The position numbers were made by a program, and so were the translations under genes. Below are positions 1 through 8,782 of a stretch of DNA of 64,000 nt, in pieces (the first letter of the stretch is position 1; every line of letters begins with the position of its first letter). The stretch covers positions 1 to 64,000 of the forward strand of contig NZ_BAABHB010000020.1 in assembly GCF_039541875.1 (NCBI RefSeq). The letters are read 5' to 3'. The stretch is from Nibrella viscosa. GTDB taxonomy: Bacteria; Bacteroidota; Bacteroidia; Cytophagales; Spirosomataceae. The notes under the pieces were generated by a model that was given only the letters and a program-made list of their open reading frames with translations, had not been told where the DNA came from and did not search any database.

Positions 1-28
1 GGGCCAGGAATTCTTCTTCGGTCAGCAT
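1..28 (-). CDS. 5' end of a gene leaving the window (partial)
   Basis: On the minus strand an ATG at 28-26 opens a frame reading M-L-T-E-E-E-F-L-A to the window edge. Acidic, helix-prone starts like this are common in small cytosolic proteins, but nine residues do not identify a family. The upstream DNA has no recognisable ribosome binding site, as is usual in Bacteroidota. The call rests only on the open frame and its reasonable codons, so it could be chance. Confidence 0.4.
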
Positions 29-425
29 CGGAGTAGTAGTTAGTTAGCTAGCTCAAGGTACAACCTAAGGCGCTCCCCGTCAACCAATCAACTCACATAC
101 ATCAATACGACAAATTGAAATGCACCCCGTACGATTAATAAATTGCCGGCGATTTTTCGTAACATAAGCCTTGCCATTCTGCTGAATTCAATTATCATTG
201 TGGACGGTCAGCCACTAAGCTGCGAATATAAAGGTGAACATCAGACTAAACTACAAATAGTTGATTTATAGCACTTTGTAATTTATTGATATTGCGTACA
301 ATAACTTGTTGGGTGAGAAAAATCATAAGTCGCTTGCAAGCTTATCAGGTGAGTTGTGTCTGACAATTAAAACGCCCCTGAGAGGCTCAGTATAATCTTT
401 GTCTAAATTTAAATTTATAAAGCAA
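29..425. other. AT-rich intergenic region without a recognisable gene
   Basis: About 400 bases clearly richer in A and T than most of the window, with stop codons in all frames. The only suggestive site is TATAATCTTTG at 391-401, which resembles the Bacteroidota -7 box (TAnnTTTG) with one extra spacer base and lies about 25 bases before the ATG at 426. No TTG is found at the expected -33 distance, so the promoter call is weak. Confidence 0.4.
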
Positions 426-728
426 ATGGACTCACAACTTCTTTTCTCAAATAACGAATTTGAGAAACTTGTTAGTGAAGTTGCTGCCAAAGCAACTTAC
501 GTAAATTTTTGCCAGGTAATTTATGTAGGATCAAACCTAACGAGCCATAATATGGTGTGTGTCAAGGATGATGAAAAACAATATATTTCAGCGTGGCCTG
601 ATTGGGCTTTTCAAGCGGCAAAAGAAGCGTTAATAGCTAATCATAAACTTTGGATTATAGCGAATGAAGCACCTTTTGGTTCAAATATCAAACAACTCTA
701 CATAATGTATAGGGGATTTCCAAATTAG
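426..728 (+). CDS. hypothetical protein, 100 residues, AT-rich
   Basis: The frame opens with ATG at 426; an in-frame TTG at 399 would add nine residues but overlaps the promoter-like box, so ATG is preferred. The product is a soluble mixed alpha/beta protein with no signal peptide or membrane segment. It has a hydrophobic strand (NFCQVIYVG) followed by an aromatic-rich stretch (SAWPDWAFQAAKEAL) and a second strand (KLWIIANEAPFG). I do not recognise the family. GC content is well below that of the genes after 2 kb, and the neighbours are unknown membrane proteins, which fits a recently acquired patch. Confidence 0.55.
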   Translation: MDSQLLFSNNEFEKLVSEVAAKATYVNFCQVIYVGSNLTSHNMVCVKDDEKQYISAWPDWAFQAAKEALIANHKLWIIANEAPFGSNIKQLYIMYRGFPN

Positions 729-855
729 CGTATTCGGGACCAAGTAACAGACCAAAAGTTTGGAAGGAGGGCAGGTGCTTGTTTTTTTAGTCAACTTGCG
801 CTCGACATAAGCAGGCTGAACAAAAGTAATTTGTAACTCGCAGACTTACCATACA

Positions 856-1248
856 ATGAATGCCAAAAATCTATTCAAATTCGTAGCGGTCGTCGTTTCA
901 CTTTTTGGGCTGAGCCTTACTTTTGCCCCTGAGTTTATGGCGGAGCAATATCTTACAAACCCCTCCTGGCTCAATGACGGGGTTAAAATGGTGGCACGAA
1001 GTTACGGTACTCACTTACTCGCTTATGGCGCTGCGTGCTGGTATGTGCGCAATGCTGGCTCCACGTTAGGGGGTAAAGTCATGCTATTAACAATAATGTT
1101 GTCCAATCTCTCCCTGATCGTCGTTCACACGCTGGCCGTGTTGAACGGGATCGAAAAAGCGACGGGATGGGGGCAGGTTATCCTTTCCATCGTGCTTGCT
1201 GTTTGGTCAGGTACGCTCTTTCGGCAGCAACAAAGCGTCGTTGCGTAA
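856..1248 (+). CDS. small integral membrane protein, 130 residues
   Basis: Four hydrophobic segments are visible: about residues 5-25 (FKFVAVVVSLFGLSLTF), 50-65, 75-97 (VMLLTIMLSNLSLIVVHTL) and 105-122. The loops are short and the C-terminus (RQQQSVVA) is basic/polar. The layout resembles the small four-helix membrane proteins annotated DUF4345-like in Bacteroidota, but I cannot confirm membership. It sits alone with non-coding DNA on both sides, and the next membrane protein starts 172 bases downstream. No function can be assigned. Confidence 0.6.
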   Translation: MNAKNLFKFVAVVVSLFGLSLTFAPEFMAEQYLTNPSWLNDGVKMVARSYGTHLLAYGAACWYVRNAGSTLGGKVMLLTIMLSNLSLIVVHTLAVLNGIEKATGWGQVILSIVLAVWSGTLFRQQQSVVA

Positions 1249-1420
1249 TTTATCATTGCTCGGTTTGCACTGCACTGTCGTCCCTCCGGCGACAGGCAGC
1301 CCGCCCGTATACCAAGCAAACTGCGCAACCGCCACCGAGTTCGCGGACGAACGAACCCAGTAGAACTATTAAATTGCCCTTTTGAATGGCACTTGATGAG
1401 TATTAAGTAACGTATTTTAT

Positions 1421-1846
1421 ATGAGTAACTGGCCTGCAACCGTTTGTACCTATTTTGCGGCATTGCTGCTCTTATTGTTTGGATTCATTTATTTTATAAA
1501 GCCCTCTTTTTTAAGCTACCATCAAGTAGCGACTCATAAGAAATGGGAGGAATTAGAGCCTCAAATGCAAACGCTAATTCTTGGCTTTATGCGGGCTATA
1601 AGTGGAGGGTTGCTTGCAGGAGGATTTGTTATTATCGTCCTGCAATATCAATTTAATCTAACTCATCAAGACTGGCTACCCATAACAATTTTGATTTTTG
1701 GCAGCTTACTGGTAACTGGCCTGCTTTATGGAATGCTACTCGTTCGGATGAAGACCCAAGCTCGTCCTCCTCTGATTGTGGGCCTTTTAGGTATTGTGCT
1801 GTTAACTATTGGATTTATTCTAAACATATTCTACTTACAACATTAG
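1421..1846 (+). CDS. small integral membrane protein, 141 residues
   Basis: The frame starts at ATG 1421 and encodes four likely transmembrane helices: residues about 8-28 (AALLLLLFGFIYFI), 55-78 (FMRAISGGLLAGGFVIIVLQYQ), 85-107 and 117-137. The first loop is charged (ATHKKWEELEPQ). The topology matches the gene at 856-1248 without obvious sequence identity. The gene is AT-rich like its neighbours. No family is recognised and no operon partner is evident. Confidence 0.6.
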   Translation: MSNWPATVCTYFAALLLLLFGFIYFIKPSFLSYHQVATHKKWEELEPQMQTLILGFMRAISGGLLAGGFVIIVLQYQFNLTHQDWLPITILIFGSLLVTGLLYGMLLVRMKTQARPPLIVGLLGIVLLTIGFILNIFYLQH

Positions 1847-1874
1847 TCTTTGGCTAAGTCGTTTAGACTGTGCT

Positions 1875-2033
1875 TTACTGTGATGCCGATCGACAAGAGC
1901 TACGCATCCGGTTGTTAGGTAAACAGCCCATCCCGGCAGGAGTGTAAAGGTCGAAAGTATGGCCATTTATTGTGGCTTGTGAGCCAGCCAGTGACATATG
2001 GGGGCGTTGGTTAACGTATACCAGGTGGTGCAT
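1875..2033 (-). pseudogene. possible C-terminal scrap of an insertion-sequence transposase
   Basis: The minus strand reads HHLVYVNQRPHMSLAGS, close to the NxQRPHxSL signature at the end of IS3-type DDE transposases. There is no upstream catalytic domain, no second ORF and no intact inverted repeats nearby. The match is short and the rest of the frame is unremarkable, so a chance resemblance is possible. If real, it marks the right border of the AT-rich patch at the window start. The remainder of 1847-2180 shows nothing else. Confidence 0.3.
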
Positions 2034-2180
2034 TTTAGATACATATCCCTTACACTCGCGTCCGACCCGCCTGGGCTCACCCGCCGGCTTTGGCCGATGA
2101 AGACAGGCCACGCCGAAGCGAGTCTATTACGGTTTCCCTGGTCAATCCGTTATTTTAGCGCCTTGATAAACCTATGATCG

Positions 2181-4982
2181 ATGCGCGCCCTCTCCGTTAG
2201 TTTCTTTCTTTTCCTCCTCCGGCATTTCGGATACAGCCAGGCAATCACCACCATTCCGGCCTTTCCTACTGCAGACCAGGAAGTTACCATCATTTTCGAT
2301 GTATCACGAGCACAGGACGCCCGCGCCCGTGGATTGCTCGGCAAAACCGACGATGTGTATCTGTGGTCGGGAGCCGGCACCACCGACACCGGCAACGCCT
2401 TTGAGTACCAGCCCACCGGTCAGACCGATTTCTCTAAACCGTACGAACCCGGCAAAATGAGCCCGCTGGGTAACAACCGCTGGCAAATCAAGCTGGTGCC
2501 GCGTCAGTATTTCAAGGTTCCGGCCGATAAGCCTATTCGCCGGCTGGGGGTTTTGCTAAAAAGCGGCAACGGACAGGCCCAGACCGAAGACTTTTTTATC
2601 CGCATCTACGACAGTCGGCTGAGCGTGGCCCGGCTCGCCCCTACCGAAAAAAACTTCTTTGTCGACCCTAACCAGAATCTGCTGGTCCGGGCTACGGCTT
2701 CGCAGCGGGCCAACCTGAGCCTGTTGCTGGATAATACCCCCGTTGCCACCGCCGCCAATCAGGACTCGCTGCGCTTTACGCTAAATTCCGGCACAAAGCC
2801 GGGGCAGCGCCGGACGGTTATCTTCCGCGCCCAGACCGCTACCGAAACGGCCGCCGACACCTTTTACTTCACCGTGCGGCCGCAGTCGCCGGTGGCGCCA
2901 TTGCCAGCAGGTCTGCGGGACGGCATCAATTACCAGACTGCTAACCGGGCTACACTGGTGCTGTTTGCCCCGCAAAAAAGCTTTGTGTATCTCATCGGTG
3001 AGTTTAATAACTGGAGCCCGTCGGCCCAATACCTGATGAACCGGACGCCCGACGGTAACCGGTACTGGCTGGAGTTGAATAACCTGCCGGCCGGTCAGGA
3101 GGTGGCGTATCAATACCTGGTGGACGGAACCATTGCCGTGGCCGACCCTTACGCCGAAACGATTCTGGACCCCAACAACGACCGGTTCATAACCGCTACC
3201 ACCTACCCAAACCTGAAGGCGTATCCGGCCGGGGCCTCCGGCATTGTGTCGGTGCTGCAAACCAACCAGACACCGTATACCTGGAAGGTACCAAATTTCC
3301 GGCGCCCCGACCCGAAGAATATGGTCGTGTATGAGCTGCTGGTCCGTGATTTTGTGGGTGCCCGCACCTACAAGACCGTTGCCGACTCCATTCCCTACCT
3401 GAAGCGACTGGGCATCAATGCCATTGAGCTGATGCCGATTATGGAGTTTTCGGGCAACGACTCCTGGGGCTATAACCCGGTTTTCTACTTTGCGCCCGAC
3501 AAAGCATACGGCACCAAAAACGACCTGAAAGCCTTTATCGACAAATGTCACGAAAACGGCATTGCCGTCATTCTGGACATGGTGCTGAACCAGGCCGATT
3601 ACGAGTTTCCCTATGTCCGGCTGTACTGGGACGGGAGCAGGCCGGCAGCCAACAACCCGTTCTTTAACCTGCAGGCCACGCACCCTTTCAGCGTCTTTTT
3701 TGATTTCAACCACGAAAGTCCGGCCACGCAGGCCTACGTAGAGCGCGTCAACCGCTTCTGGCTGGACGAATACAAGTTTGACGGCTACCGGTTCGACCTG
3801 TCTAAAGGCTTTACCCAGAAAAACACCGGCAATGATGTAGGGGCCTGGAGCGCTTACGATGCCGGCCGGGTAGCCATCTGGAAGCGCATTTACAACCAGA
3901 TTCGCAGTGTAGACCCCACAGCCTACGTCATTCTGGAGCACTTTGCCGATAATACCGAAGAGCGGGAACTGGCTGATTACGGCATGCTGTTCTGGGGCAA
4001 CCTCAACGATCCGTACCGCACCCTGGCCAAAGGCTTCACCGCCAACCCGAACTGGATTTCCTACAAACAGCGCGGCTGGCAGAACCCCAATGTGGTCGGT
4101 TACCTGGAAAGCCACGATGAAGAACGGCTGGTGTACGATGTGCGGCAAAACGGCCGGGTGGCCGGCAGTTACAACACCCGAAATCTCCCAACGGCGCTGG
4201 ACCGGGCCAAGCTGGCGGCTACCTTTTTCCTGCCCGTTCCCGGCCCTAAACTCCTGTGGCAGTTCGGCGAACTGGGCTACGACGTATCTATCAACGAAAA
4301 TGGCCGCACGGGCACCAAACCCATCCGCTGGGAATACCTGCAGGACCCCGAGCGCCGGAAACTGTTTCGGGTCTACCAGGAGCTGATTACGCTGAAGATG
4401 AGGCAGCCAGCGTTCCAGACCACGGATTTTACGCTGGATTTCGACCAGGTGGTCAAACGTATCACGCTCAACCACCCGAGCATGACGGTGTTCATTATTG
4501 GCAACTTTGATGGGCAGATGCAGGCTACGCAGGCTGGTTTCCCAAAAACCGGCAAATGGTACGACTATTTTACCGGCCAGGAAACAGAAGTAACCAATAC
4601 GCAAACGGCCCTGTCGCTGCAGCCGGGCGAGTTTCATTTGTATACTACCGAAAAATTACCTGCCCCTGAAGCCGGACTGGTGCCGTACTCCGGCTCGTTA
4701 ACGGGCACAATAACCGGACTGGAACCCGTCCCAGACGGGATTCTGCTGTACCCCAACCCAACGGCGGAGACTGCCCTGCTGGAGTTCGAAAATACGTATA
4801 TCGGGCCGGTTGAGCTGCAAGTGGGAAGCCCCGGCGGGCAAGTGCTGCGGTCGCAGACGGTGCAGAAAACCGCTTCGCTCCTCCGCCAACCTATTAGTTT
4901 ACAGCAACTGCCCAGAGGCCTGTACTGGCTGAAAATCCAGCAGGGCCATAAGCAGGCGGTACGGAAGATTGTGAAGTGGTAG
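2181..4982 (+). CDS. secreted GH13 alpha-amylase-type enzyme with T9SS sorting tail
   Basis: A 933-residue exported glycoside hydrolase acting on alpha-glucans outside the cell. Residues 1-20 form a signal peptide. Residues about 20-240 are beta-rich N-terminal modules. Residues about 250-345 are an E-set/CBM48-like domain with the GEFNNWSP motif seen in glycogen-binding modules. The GH13 barrel spans about 375-830: nucleophile Asp539 (GYRFDL), acid/base Glu586 (VILEHFAD), third acid Asp646 (ESHDEE). The final ~75 residues start YPNPTAETALLEF and end RKIVKW, a Por/type IX secretion tail. The start is ATG 2181. The gene faces the pirin gene convergently. A second GH13 enzyme and a regulator with related glycan-binding modules lie within 6 kb, pointing to extracellular starch or glycogen use. 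The exact bond specificity cannot be read from sequence. Confidence 0.9.
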   Translation: MRALSVSFFLFLLRHFGYSQAITTIPAFPTADQEVTIIFDVSRAQDARARGLLGKTDDVYLWSGAGTTDTGNAFEYQPTGQTDFSKPYEPGKMSPLGNNRWQIKLVPRQYFKVPADKPIRRLGVLLKSGNGQAQTEDFFIRIYDSRLSVARLAPTEKNFFVDPNQNLLVRATASQRANLSLLLDNTPVATAANQDSLRFTLNSGTKPGQRRTVIFRAQTATETAADTFYFTVRPQSPVAPLPAGLRDGINYQTANRATLVLFAPQKSFVYLIGEFNNWSPSAQYLMNRTPDGNRYWLELNNLPAGQEVAYQYLVDGTIAVADPYAETILDPNNDRFITATTYPNLKAYPAGASGIVSVLQTNQTPYTWKVPNFRRPDPKNMVVYELLVRDFVGARTYKTVADSIPYLKRLGINAIELMPIMEFSGNDSWGYNPVFYFAPDKAYGTKNDLKAFIDKCHENGIAVILDMVLNQADYEFPYVRLYWDGSRPAANNPFFNLQATHPFSVFFDFNHESPATQAYVERVNRFWLDEYKFDGYRFDLSKGFTQKNTGNDVGAWSAYDAGRVAIWKRIYNQIRSVDPTAYVILEHFADNTEERELADYGMLFWGNLNDPYRTLAKGFTANPNWISYKQRGWQNPNVVGYLESHDEERLVYDVRQNGRVAGSYNTRNLPTALDRAKLAATFFLPVPGPKLLWQFGELGYDVSINENGRTGTKPIRWEYLQDPERRKLFRVYQELITLKMRQPAFQTTDFTLDFDQVVKRITLNHPSMTVFIIGNFDGQMQATQAGFPKTGKWYDYFTGQETEVTNTQTALSLQPGEFHLYTTEKLPAPEAGLVPYSGSLTGTITGLEPVPDGILLYPNPTAETALLEFENTYIGPVELQVGSPGGQVLRSQTVQKTASLLRQPISLQQLPRGLYWLKIQQGHKQAVRKIVKW

Positions 4983-4984
4983 TA

Positions 4985-5065
4985 GTTTTTGCTGACGCAG
5001 CCAGGTGGCCAATGCCGAAGTACGTCGCTGGTAGTTCTACCCGTATTCCTGCGTCAGCATGACAA
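4985..5065. terminator. long-loop inverted repeat between convergent genes
   Basis: An 11-bp perfect inverted repeat (TGCTGACGCAG at 4990-5000, CTGCGTCAGCA at 5049-5059) has a T run before the left arm and an A run after the right arm. It lies between the stop codons of the amylase (+) and pirin (-) genes. The 48-base loop is unusually long for an intrinsic terminator, so a bidirectional terminator is only the best guess. Confidence 0.45.
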
Positions 5066-5072
5066 AAAAGAA

Positions 5073-5927
5073 TTACTCCTCGATCAGAATCCCCATTTTC
5101 CCTTTCCGAAAGTCGCGGTAAGCTTCCATTATTTCTATTTCGCTGTTCATCACAAACGGTCCCTGGGCAACAATTTTTTCGCCGATCGGCTCGCCCGTCA
5201 TCAGTAGCGCCCTGGTATCCATCAGCGCTTCCAGAGTAAGTTCTTCACCATCGTTCGCCGGCACAATCATGTTTTTGCCGTTTACCTCCGTCTGATCGCT
5301 CACCCGCACACGACCGTCCAGCAGGTAGATAAAGGCATTGTGCGTAACCGGCAGGGGCAGGTTTATCCGGCCCCCCGCTTTAAGATAGAGCGTCCAGGCG
5401 TTGATTGGCGTCAGCGTCGGAATGGGTCCTTTCACGCCGTTCAGGTCACCTGCAACAACATTCACCGTCACCAGGCCATCGTCGCTGGTGAAAGAAGGTG
5501 TCTCTTCTCTGGAGAGCGGAAAATAGGCGGGCTGGTCCATTTTATAGGCTGCCGGCGAGTTTACCCACATCTGAATGATTTCCTGCTCGGTTTCAAGCGG
5601 TCGTTCACTGTGGATAATACCCATACCGGCATTCATCCATTGGGTACCACCGGCGTACACTTTGCTGTTGTTCTGTCGACTGTCGCGGTGATGTATCCCA
5701 CCCGTAAACACAAAGGTAACCGGCGAAAAGCCCCGGTGTGGGTGAGGTCCAACTCCGGCATGTTTTACCTCGACACCTTCGCCGATGAGGTTATGACCGT
5801 GGTGCAGCAGGACAAACGGATCCAGATACGCAAGTTGGCGGGACGGTAACGGCTGCCGTATGTTCATACCTCCCATATCTACCCATTGACCATATACAAT
5901 TTTATCAATACTTCTCGCGGTTTTCAT
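5073..5927 (-). CDS. pirin family protein (cupin)
   Basis: A 284-residue double-cupin protein of the pirin family. The N-terminal cupin contains HPHRGFSPVTFVF, with the metal-binding histidines, followed by HHRDS and a conserved Glu/His region (MGIIHSERP). The C-terminal cupin ends in the family signature GPFVMNSEIEIMEAYRDF. Bacterial pirins are cytosolic Fe(II) proteins; some have quercetinase activity and others modulate central metabolic enzymes. The start is ATG 5927, divergent from the thioesterase gene at 6016. The 88-base shared intergenic region is AT-rich and contains a TGTATATACA palindrome at 5956-5965. Family assignment is firm; the physiological role is not. Confidence 0.9.
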   Translation of the reverse strand: MKTARSIDKIVYGQWVDMGGMNIRQPLPSRQLAYLDPFVLLHHGHNLIGEGVEVKHAGVGPHPHRGFSPVTFVFTGGIHHRDSRQNNSKVYAGGTQWMNAGMGIIHSERPLETEQEIIQMWVNSPAAYKMDQPAYFPLSREETPSFTSDDGLVTVNVVAGDLNGVKGPIPTLTPINAWTLYLKAGGRINLPLPVTHNAFIYLLDGRVRVSDQTEVNGKNMIVPANDGEELTLEALMDTRALLMTGEPIGEKIVAQGPFVMNSEIEIMEAYRDFRKGKMGILIEE

Positions 5928-6002
5928 GGTAAAAATTATTTACATCGACATTTAATGTATATACAATATTATTGAAAAGAAAATTCATTTTTGCTTTCCT
6001 CG

Positions 6003-6010
6003 TACCTTTG
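6003..6010 (+). promoter_or_regulatory. TAnnTTTG promoter box immediately before a start codon
   Basis: TACCTTTG is an exact match to the Bacteroidota -7 consensus and lies only five bases before the ATG at 6016. With normal spacing transcription would start at or within a few bases of that ATG, giving a leaderless or nearly leaderless mRNA. No convincing TTG -33 box is seen. Confidence 0.5.
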
Positions 6011-6015
6011 GCCTC

Positions 6016-6756
6016 ATGCAGCCCCATGTAGAAACGTTTACTATCCGGATCAGCGAAGTCGACGCCAACCGACATCTTACCCCGTATGCCTTAGTAAACC
6101 TGCTGCAGGAGGTAGCCTGGAACCATGCCGACGCCCTGGGTGTATCGGTCTACCGCCTGCTGGAAGAGGGATTGACCTGGATTTTGTACCGGATGAAGCT
6201 GGAGGTCGTTCACTGGCCGCAGCACCGCGACACCGTCCGGATCGAAACCATACCATCTGGTGTGGAGAAGCGGTTTTTCTACCGGGGCTTTTACATCTAC
6301 GACACGGCTGGCACCTGCATCGGTCAGGCTACCAGCACCTGGTTGGTCATGGACATCCGGAAGCGGCAGTTAGTTACCGTACCGGCTTTTGTCCAGGACA
6401 CCTTTATTCCCTTTGCCGGCGTAGCGGCTCTGCCCAAAGCCGACGACCGCCTGCCCGCCCTGGCGGAGCCGGTCACGCAGCGCACGTTCCAGATCCGGAC
6501 GCAGGACCTGGATGTAAACGGCCATGTCAATAACAGCGTATATTTTCAGTGGCTGATCGAAAGCGTACCGGCCAGTTCGCAGCCGTTGGTCCTTCGGTCG
6601 CTCGATGTGCTGTTCCGGGCCGAGAGCAGCCTGGCCGATCAGATTGTGGCTCAGGTCGGTGAGGAGCTGCCCGGCCGGTATGTCCACCGGCTGCTGAACC
6701 AGCACGGCAAAGAACTGGTGCAGGCCCGGTCGGGCTGGGCAGCGGTTGCGGGCTGA
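6016..6756 (+). CDS. acyl-ACP thioesterase (double hot-dog)
   Basis: A 246-residue cytosolic enzyme predicted to hydrolyse acyl-ACP thioesters and release free fatty acids from type II fatty acid synthesis. Two hot-dog repeats are visible: residues about 1-130, starting with EVDANRHLTPYALVNLLQE, and about 150-246 with the second-repeat signature DLDVNGHVNNSVYFQW carrying the Asn/His catalytic pair. Length fits bacterial FatA-like enzymes. The gene is divergent from pirin. It is followed after 101 bases by the transmembrane AraC regulator on the same strand, with promoter-like boxes in between, so probably not co-transcribed. Confidence 0.87.
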   Translation: MQPHVETFTIRISEVDANRHLTPYALVNLLQEVAWNHADALGVSVYRLLEEGLTWILYRMKLEVVHWPQHRDTVRIETIPSGVEKRFFYRGFYIYDTAGTCIGQATSTWLVMDIRKRQLVTVPAFVQDTFIPFAGVAALPKADDRLPALAEPVTQRTFQIRTQDLDVNGHVNNSVYFQWLIESVPASSQPLVLRSLDVLFRAESSLADQIVAQVGEELPGRYVHRLLNQHGKELVQARSGWAAVAG

Positions 6757-6795
6757 TGGTGTCCAGACCGAAACTTTCTTTAGTCGGGCGGACTA

Positions 6796-6823
6796 TAGCT
6801 TTGCGCCATATCGTTTATCTTTG
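6796..6823 (+). promoter_or_regulatory. two overlapping-range TAnnTTTG promoter boxes
   Basis: TAGCTTTG (6796-6803) and TATCTTTG (6816-6823) both match the Bacteroidota -7 consensus exactly and precede the AraC-type regulator gene at 6858. Neither has a clear TTG at -33. The second would place the transcript start near 6829, just before a seven-codon open frame (6838-6861) whose stop overlaps the regulator start. Confidence 0.45.
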
Positions 6824-6857
6824 AGAAAACAACAGGTATGGATGTGTCAACGGAGAG

Positions 6858-8768
6858 ATGAGGGCATTACTGAGCATTGTTTTTGGGCTATTTTTTCTGA
6901 GTGTAGCGAGTCGGGCGCAGATTGTGATTGAGGTGGTGGAGTATCCGGCCTTCTTACCGGGCTCAGCTGCATTGTTTATCGCCGGCGAGTTCAACAACTG
7001 GAATCCGGGTGATCCGGCCTACCAACTCAAACGAGCACCCAACGGCCACTACACCATTACACTGCCGGCATCGCTGAAGCAATTTGAATATAAGTTTACG
7101 CAGGGCAGCTGGATGACCGTAGAGGGCAACTCGCGGGGCGGCAACCGGGCTAACCGGTTCTACGATGCCGTTACGGAGCCCGACCCGGCCCATGTGCGGG
7201 TCACCATTGCCGGCTGGGAACATACCCCCACCTATCGGTTCATCATCACGGCGATCCCCGAAAACACCCCCCACGATGCCAAGCTGTATATCACGGGAAA
7301 TTTTAACAAATGGGACCCCGGCGATGAATTGCACGAGCTCCAACGGCAGGCCAACGGCACCTACATGGTGACTGTGGCTACCGATCTGGAACGGCTGGAA
7401 TACAAATTTACGCGGGGCAACTGGGAGTCGACAGAAGGCTGGGAAAGCGGCAAAGTCCGGCCCAACCGGGTGTTGTTTCGCCACGATAATATTGATAACA
7501 AGGCCATTGAGGTGACCATTCTGAGTTGGGAAGACCTCACCGGCACCTTTACCTTTTATTCGGTCTACGACCTGCTGCTTCTTTTTTCGGCCTTTCAGGG
7601 CCTGCTGCTGATCATTACCATTCCTACAATCCAGAACTACAACCGGGCGGCCAACAACTGGCTGGTTATTCTGCTGGGTATGGCTTCGGTGATGCTGTTT
7701 ATCCGCACCGTCAGCAGCTACCGCGATGTGGCCCAGACCTACACCAAACTGCTGCTGGTGCCCGATTTTATCATCTTTACCTACGCCCCGCTCTTTTACA
7801 TCTACATCCGCAAACTGCTGTTCAACGAAAGTCGGCTCAGGGCCAACTGGTACCTGCACTTTATTCCGGCGGCCGTGCAGTTTTTTGCCTACCTGCCGTT
7901 CTTTCTGATGAACAGCAAACTGTTTCAGTTGAAAATTGTGAACCACGACTGGGATGTGCAGACGTTGTTTTATGCCAGCGGCCTGCTGGGGCTGCTGTTC
8001 AACACCGGCTATTGGCTTATCTGCCGCCGGACCATTCAGGATTACAAAGCCCGGTACCAGACCAGCATTTCCTACGAGCAGAATCTCCAGTATTTCAACA
8101 CGGTGCTCGTGATTCAGGCCATTTGCCTGTTGTTATGGCTGTTTACGTTTATGCTGGTCGTCCTGGAAAAATTGTTTGGGTTCAACATCGCTATGGTAGC
8201 CGCCGGCAGCGTAGACATTATCTGGCTGGCCTTCTCTACCATCACTTATTTCCTGGGCTACTTTGCCATTCACCAGCCGGAGATCTTCAAGCTGCGTCCG
8301 CTACAGCCGGTCACATTATTCAACCAGCCGGAGCCGGTGCCGGAACCGCCCCTGGAAGCCTCCGGTACCGATCCGGATACGCCCTCCGAAGAGCGGGCGC
8401 TGGACAACGATATGCTTGTCCTGAAACAGCAGGTAGAACTGTATATGAAGCGCTACAAGCCCTACACCAACCCCAGCCTGACCATCAACGAAATGGCCGG
8501 TCGCCTGAAGCTACAGCCGCATGTACTCTCGAAGGTGATCAACGAAGGGTTCCAGAAAAACTTCTTCGACTTCATTAACTACTACCGCGTGGAAGAGCTG
8601 AAGAAGCGAATGGAAGATCCACGGTATAAACAATACACCCTGCTGAGCCAGGCGTTCGATGTTGGGTTTAACTCTAAAACCTCTTTTAACCGGGCTTTCA
8701 AAAAAATTACCAATCAAACGCCAAGTGAGTACTTTTCAGCAACTCAGGCTGATGTTGAAGCCCTCTGA
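6858..8768 (+). CDS. membrane-anchored AraC regulator with tandem glycogen-binding-like sensor domains
   Basis: A 636-residue one-component regulator predicted to sense alpha-glucans outside the cytoplasmic membrane and bind DNA inside. Order: signal peptide (1-20, ending SRAQ); two AMPK/CBM48-like repeats at about 22-118 (IAGEFNNWNPGD, FEYKFTQGSW) and 126-222 (ITGNFNKWDPGD, LEYKFTRGNW); seven hydrophobic helices at about 233-470; a Pro/Glu-rich cytoplasmic linker (480-515); a C-terminal AraC-type double HTH (540-630, SLTINEMAGRL, QAFDVGFNSKTSFNRAFK). The HTH signature FNSKTSFNRAFKKITNQTPSEY is split here only for description and is typical of the family. The repeats echo the GEFNNW module of the upstream amylase. 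It lies between the two GH13 genes, which are the obvious target candidates. Target and ligand are inferred. Confidence 0.85.
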   Translation: MRALLSIVFGLFFLSVASRAQIVIEVVEYPAFLPGSAALFIAGEFNNWNPGDPAYQLKRAPNGHYTITLPASLKQFEYKFTQGSWMTVEGNSRGGNRANRFYDAVTEPDPAHVRVTIAGWEHTPTYRFIITAIPENTPHDAKLYITGNFNKWDPGDELHELQRQANGTYMVTVATDLERLEYKFTRGNWESTEGWESGKVRPNRVLFRHDNIDNKAIEVTILSWEDLTGTFTFYSVYDLLLLFSAFQGLLLIITIPTIQNYNRAANNWLVILLGMASVMLFIRTVSSYRDVAQTYTKLLLVPDFIIFTYAPLFYIYIRKLLFNESRLRANWYLHFIPAAVQFFAYLPFFLMNSKLFQLKIVNHDWDVQTLFYASGLLGLLFNTGYWLICRRTIQDYKARYQTSISYEQNLQYFNTVLVIQAICLLLWLFTFMLVVLEKLFGFNIAMVAAGSVDIIWLAFSTITYFLGYFAIHQPEIFKLRPLQPVTLFNQPEPVPEPPLEASGTDPDTPSEERALDNDMLVLKQQVELYMKRYKPYTNPSLTINEMAGRLKLQPHVLSKVINEGFQKNFFDFINYYRVEELKKRMEDPRYKQYTLLSQAFDVGFNSKTSFNRAFKKITNQTPSEYFSATQADVEAL

Positions 8769-8782
8769 GCAATAAGAAACGA

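Noticed and set aside
2781..4637. A 618-codon open frame on the minus strand opposite the first amylase
   Set aside because: It mirrors the codon pattern of a strongly supported GH13 gene, has no recognisable domain and no start context; it arises from GC-biased third positions.
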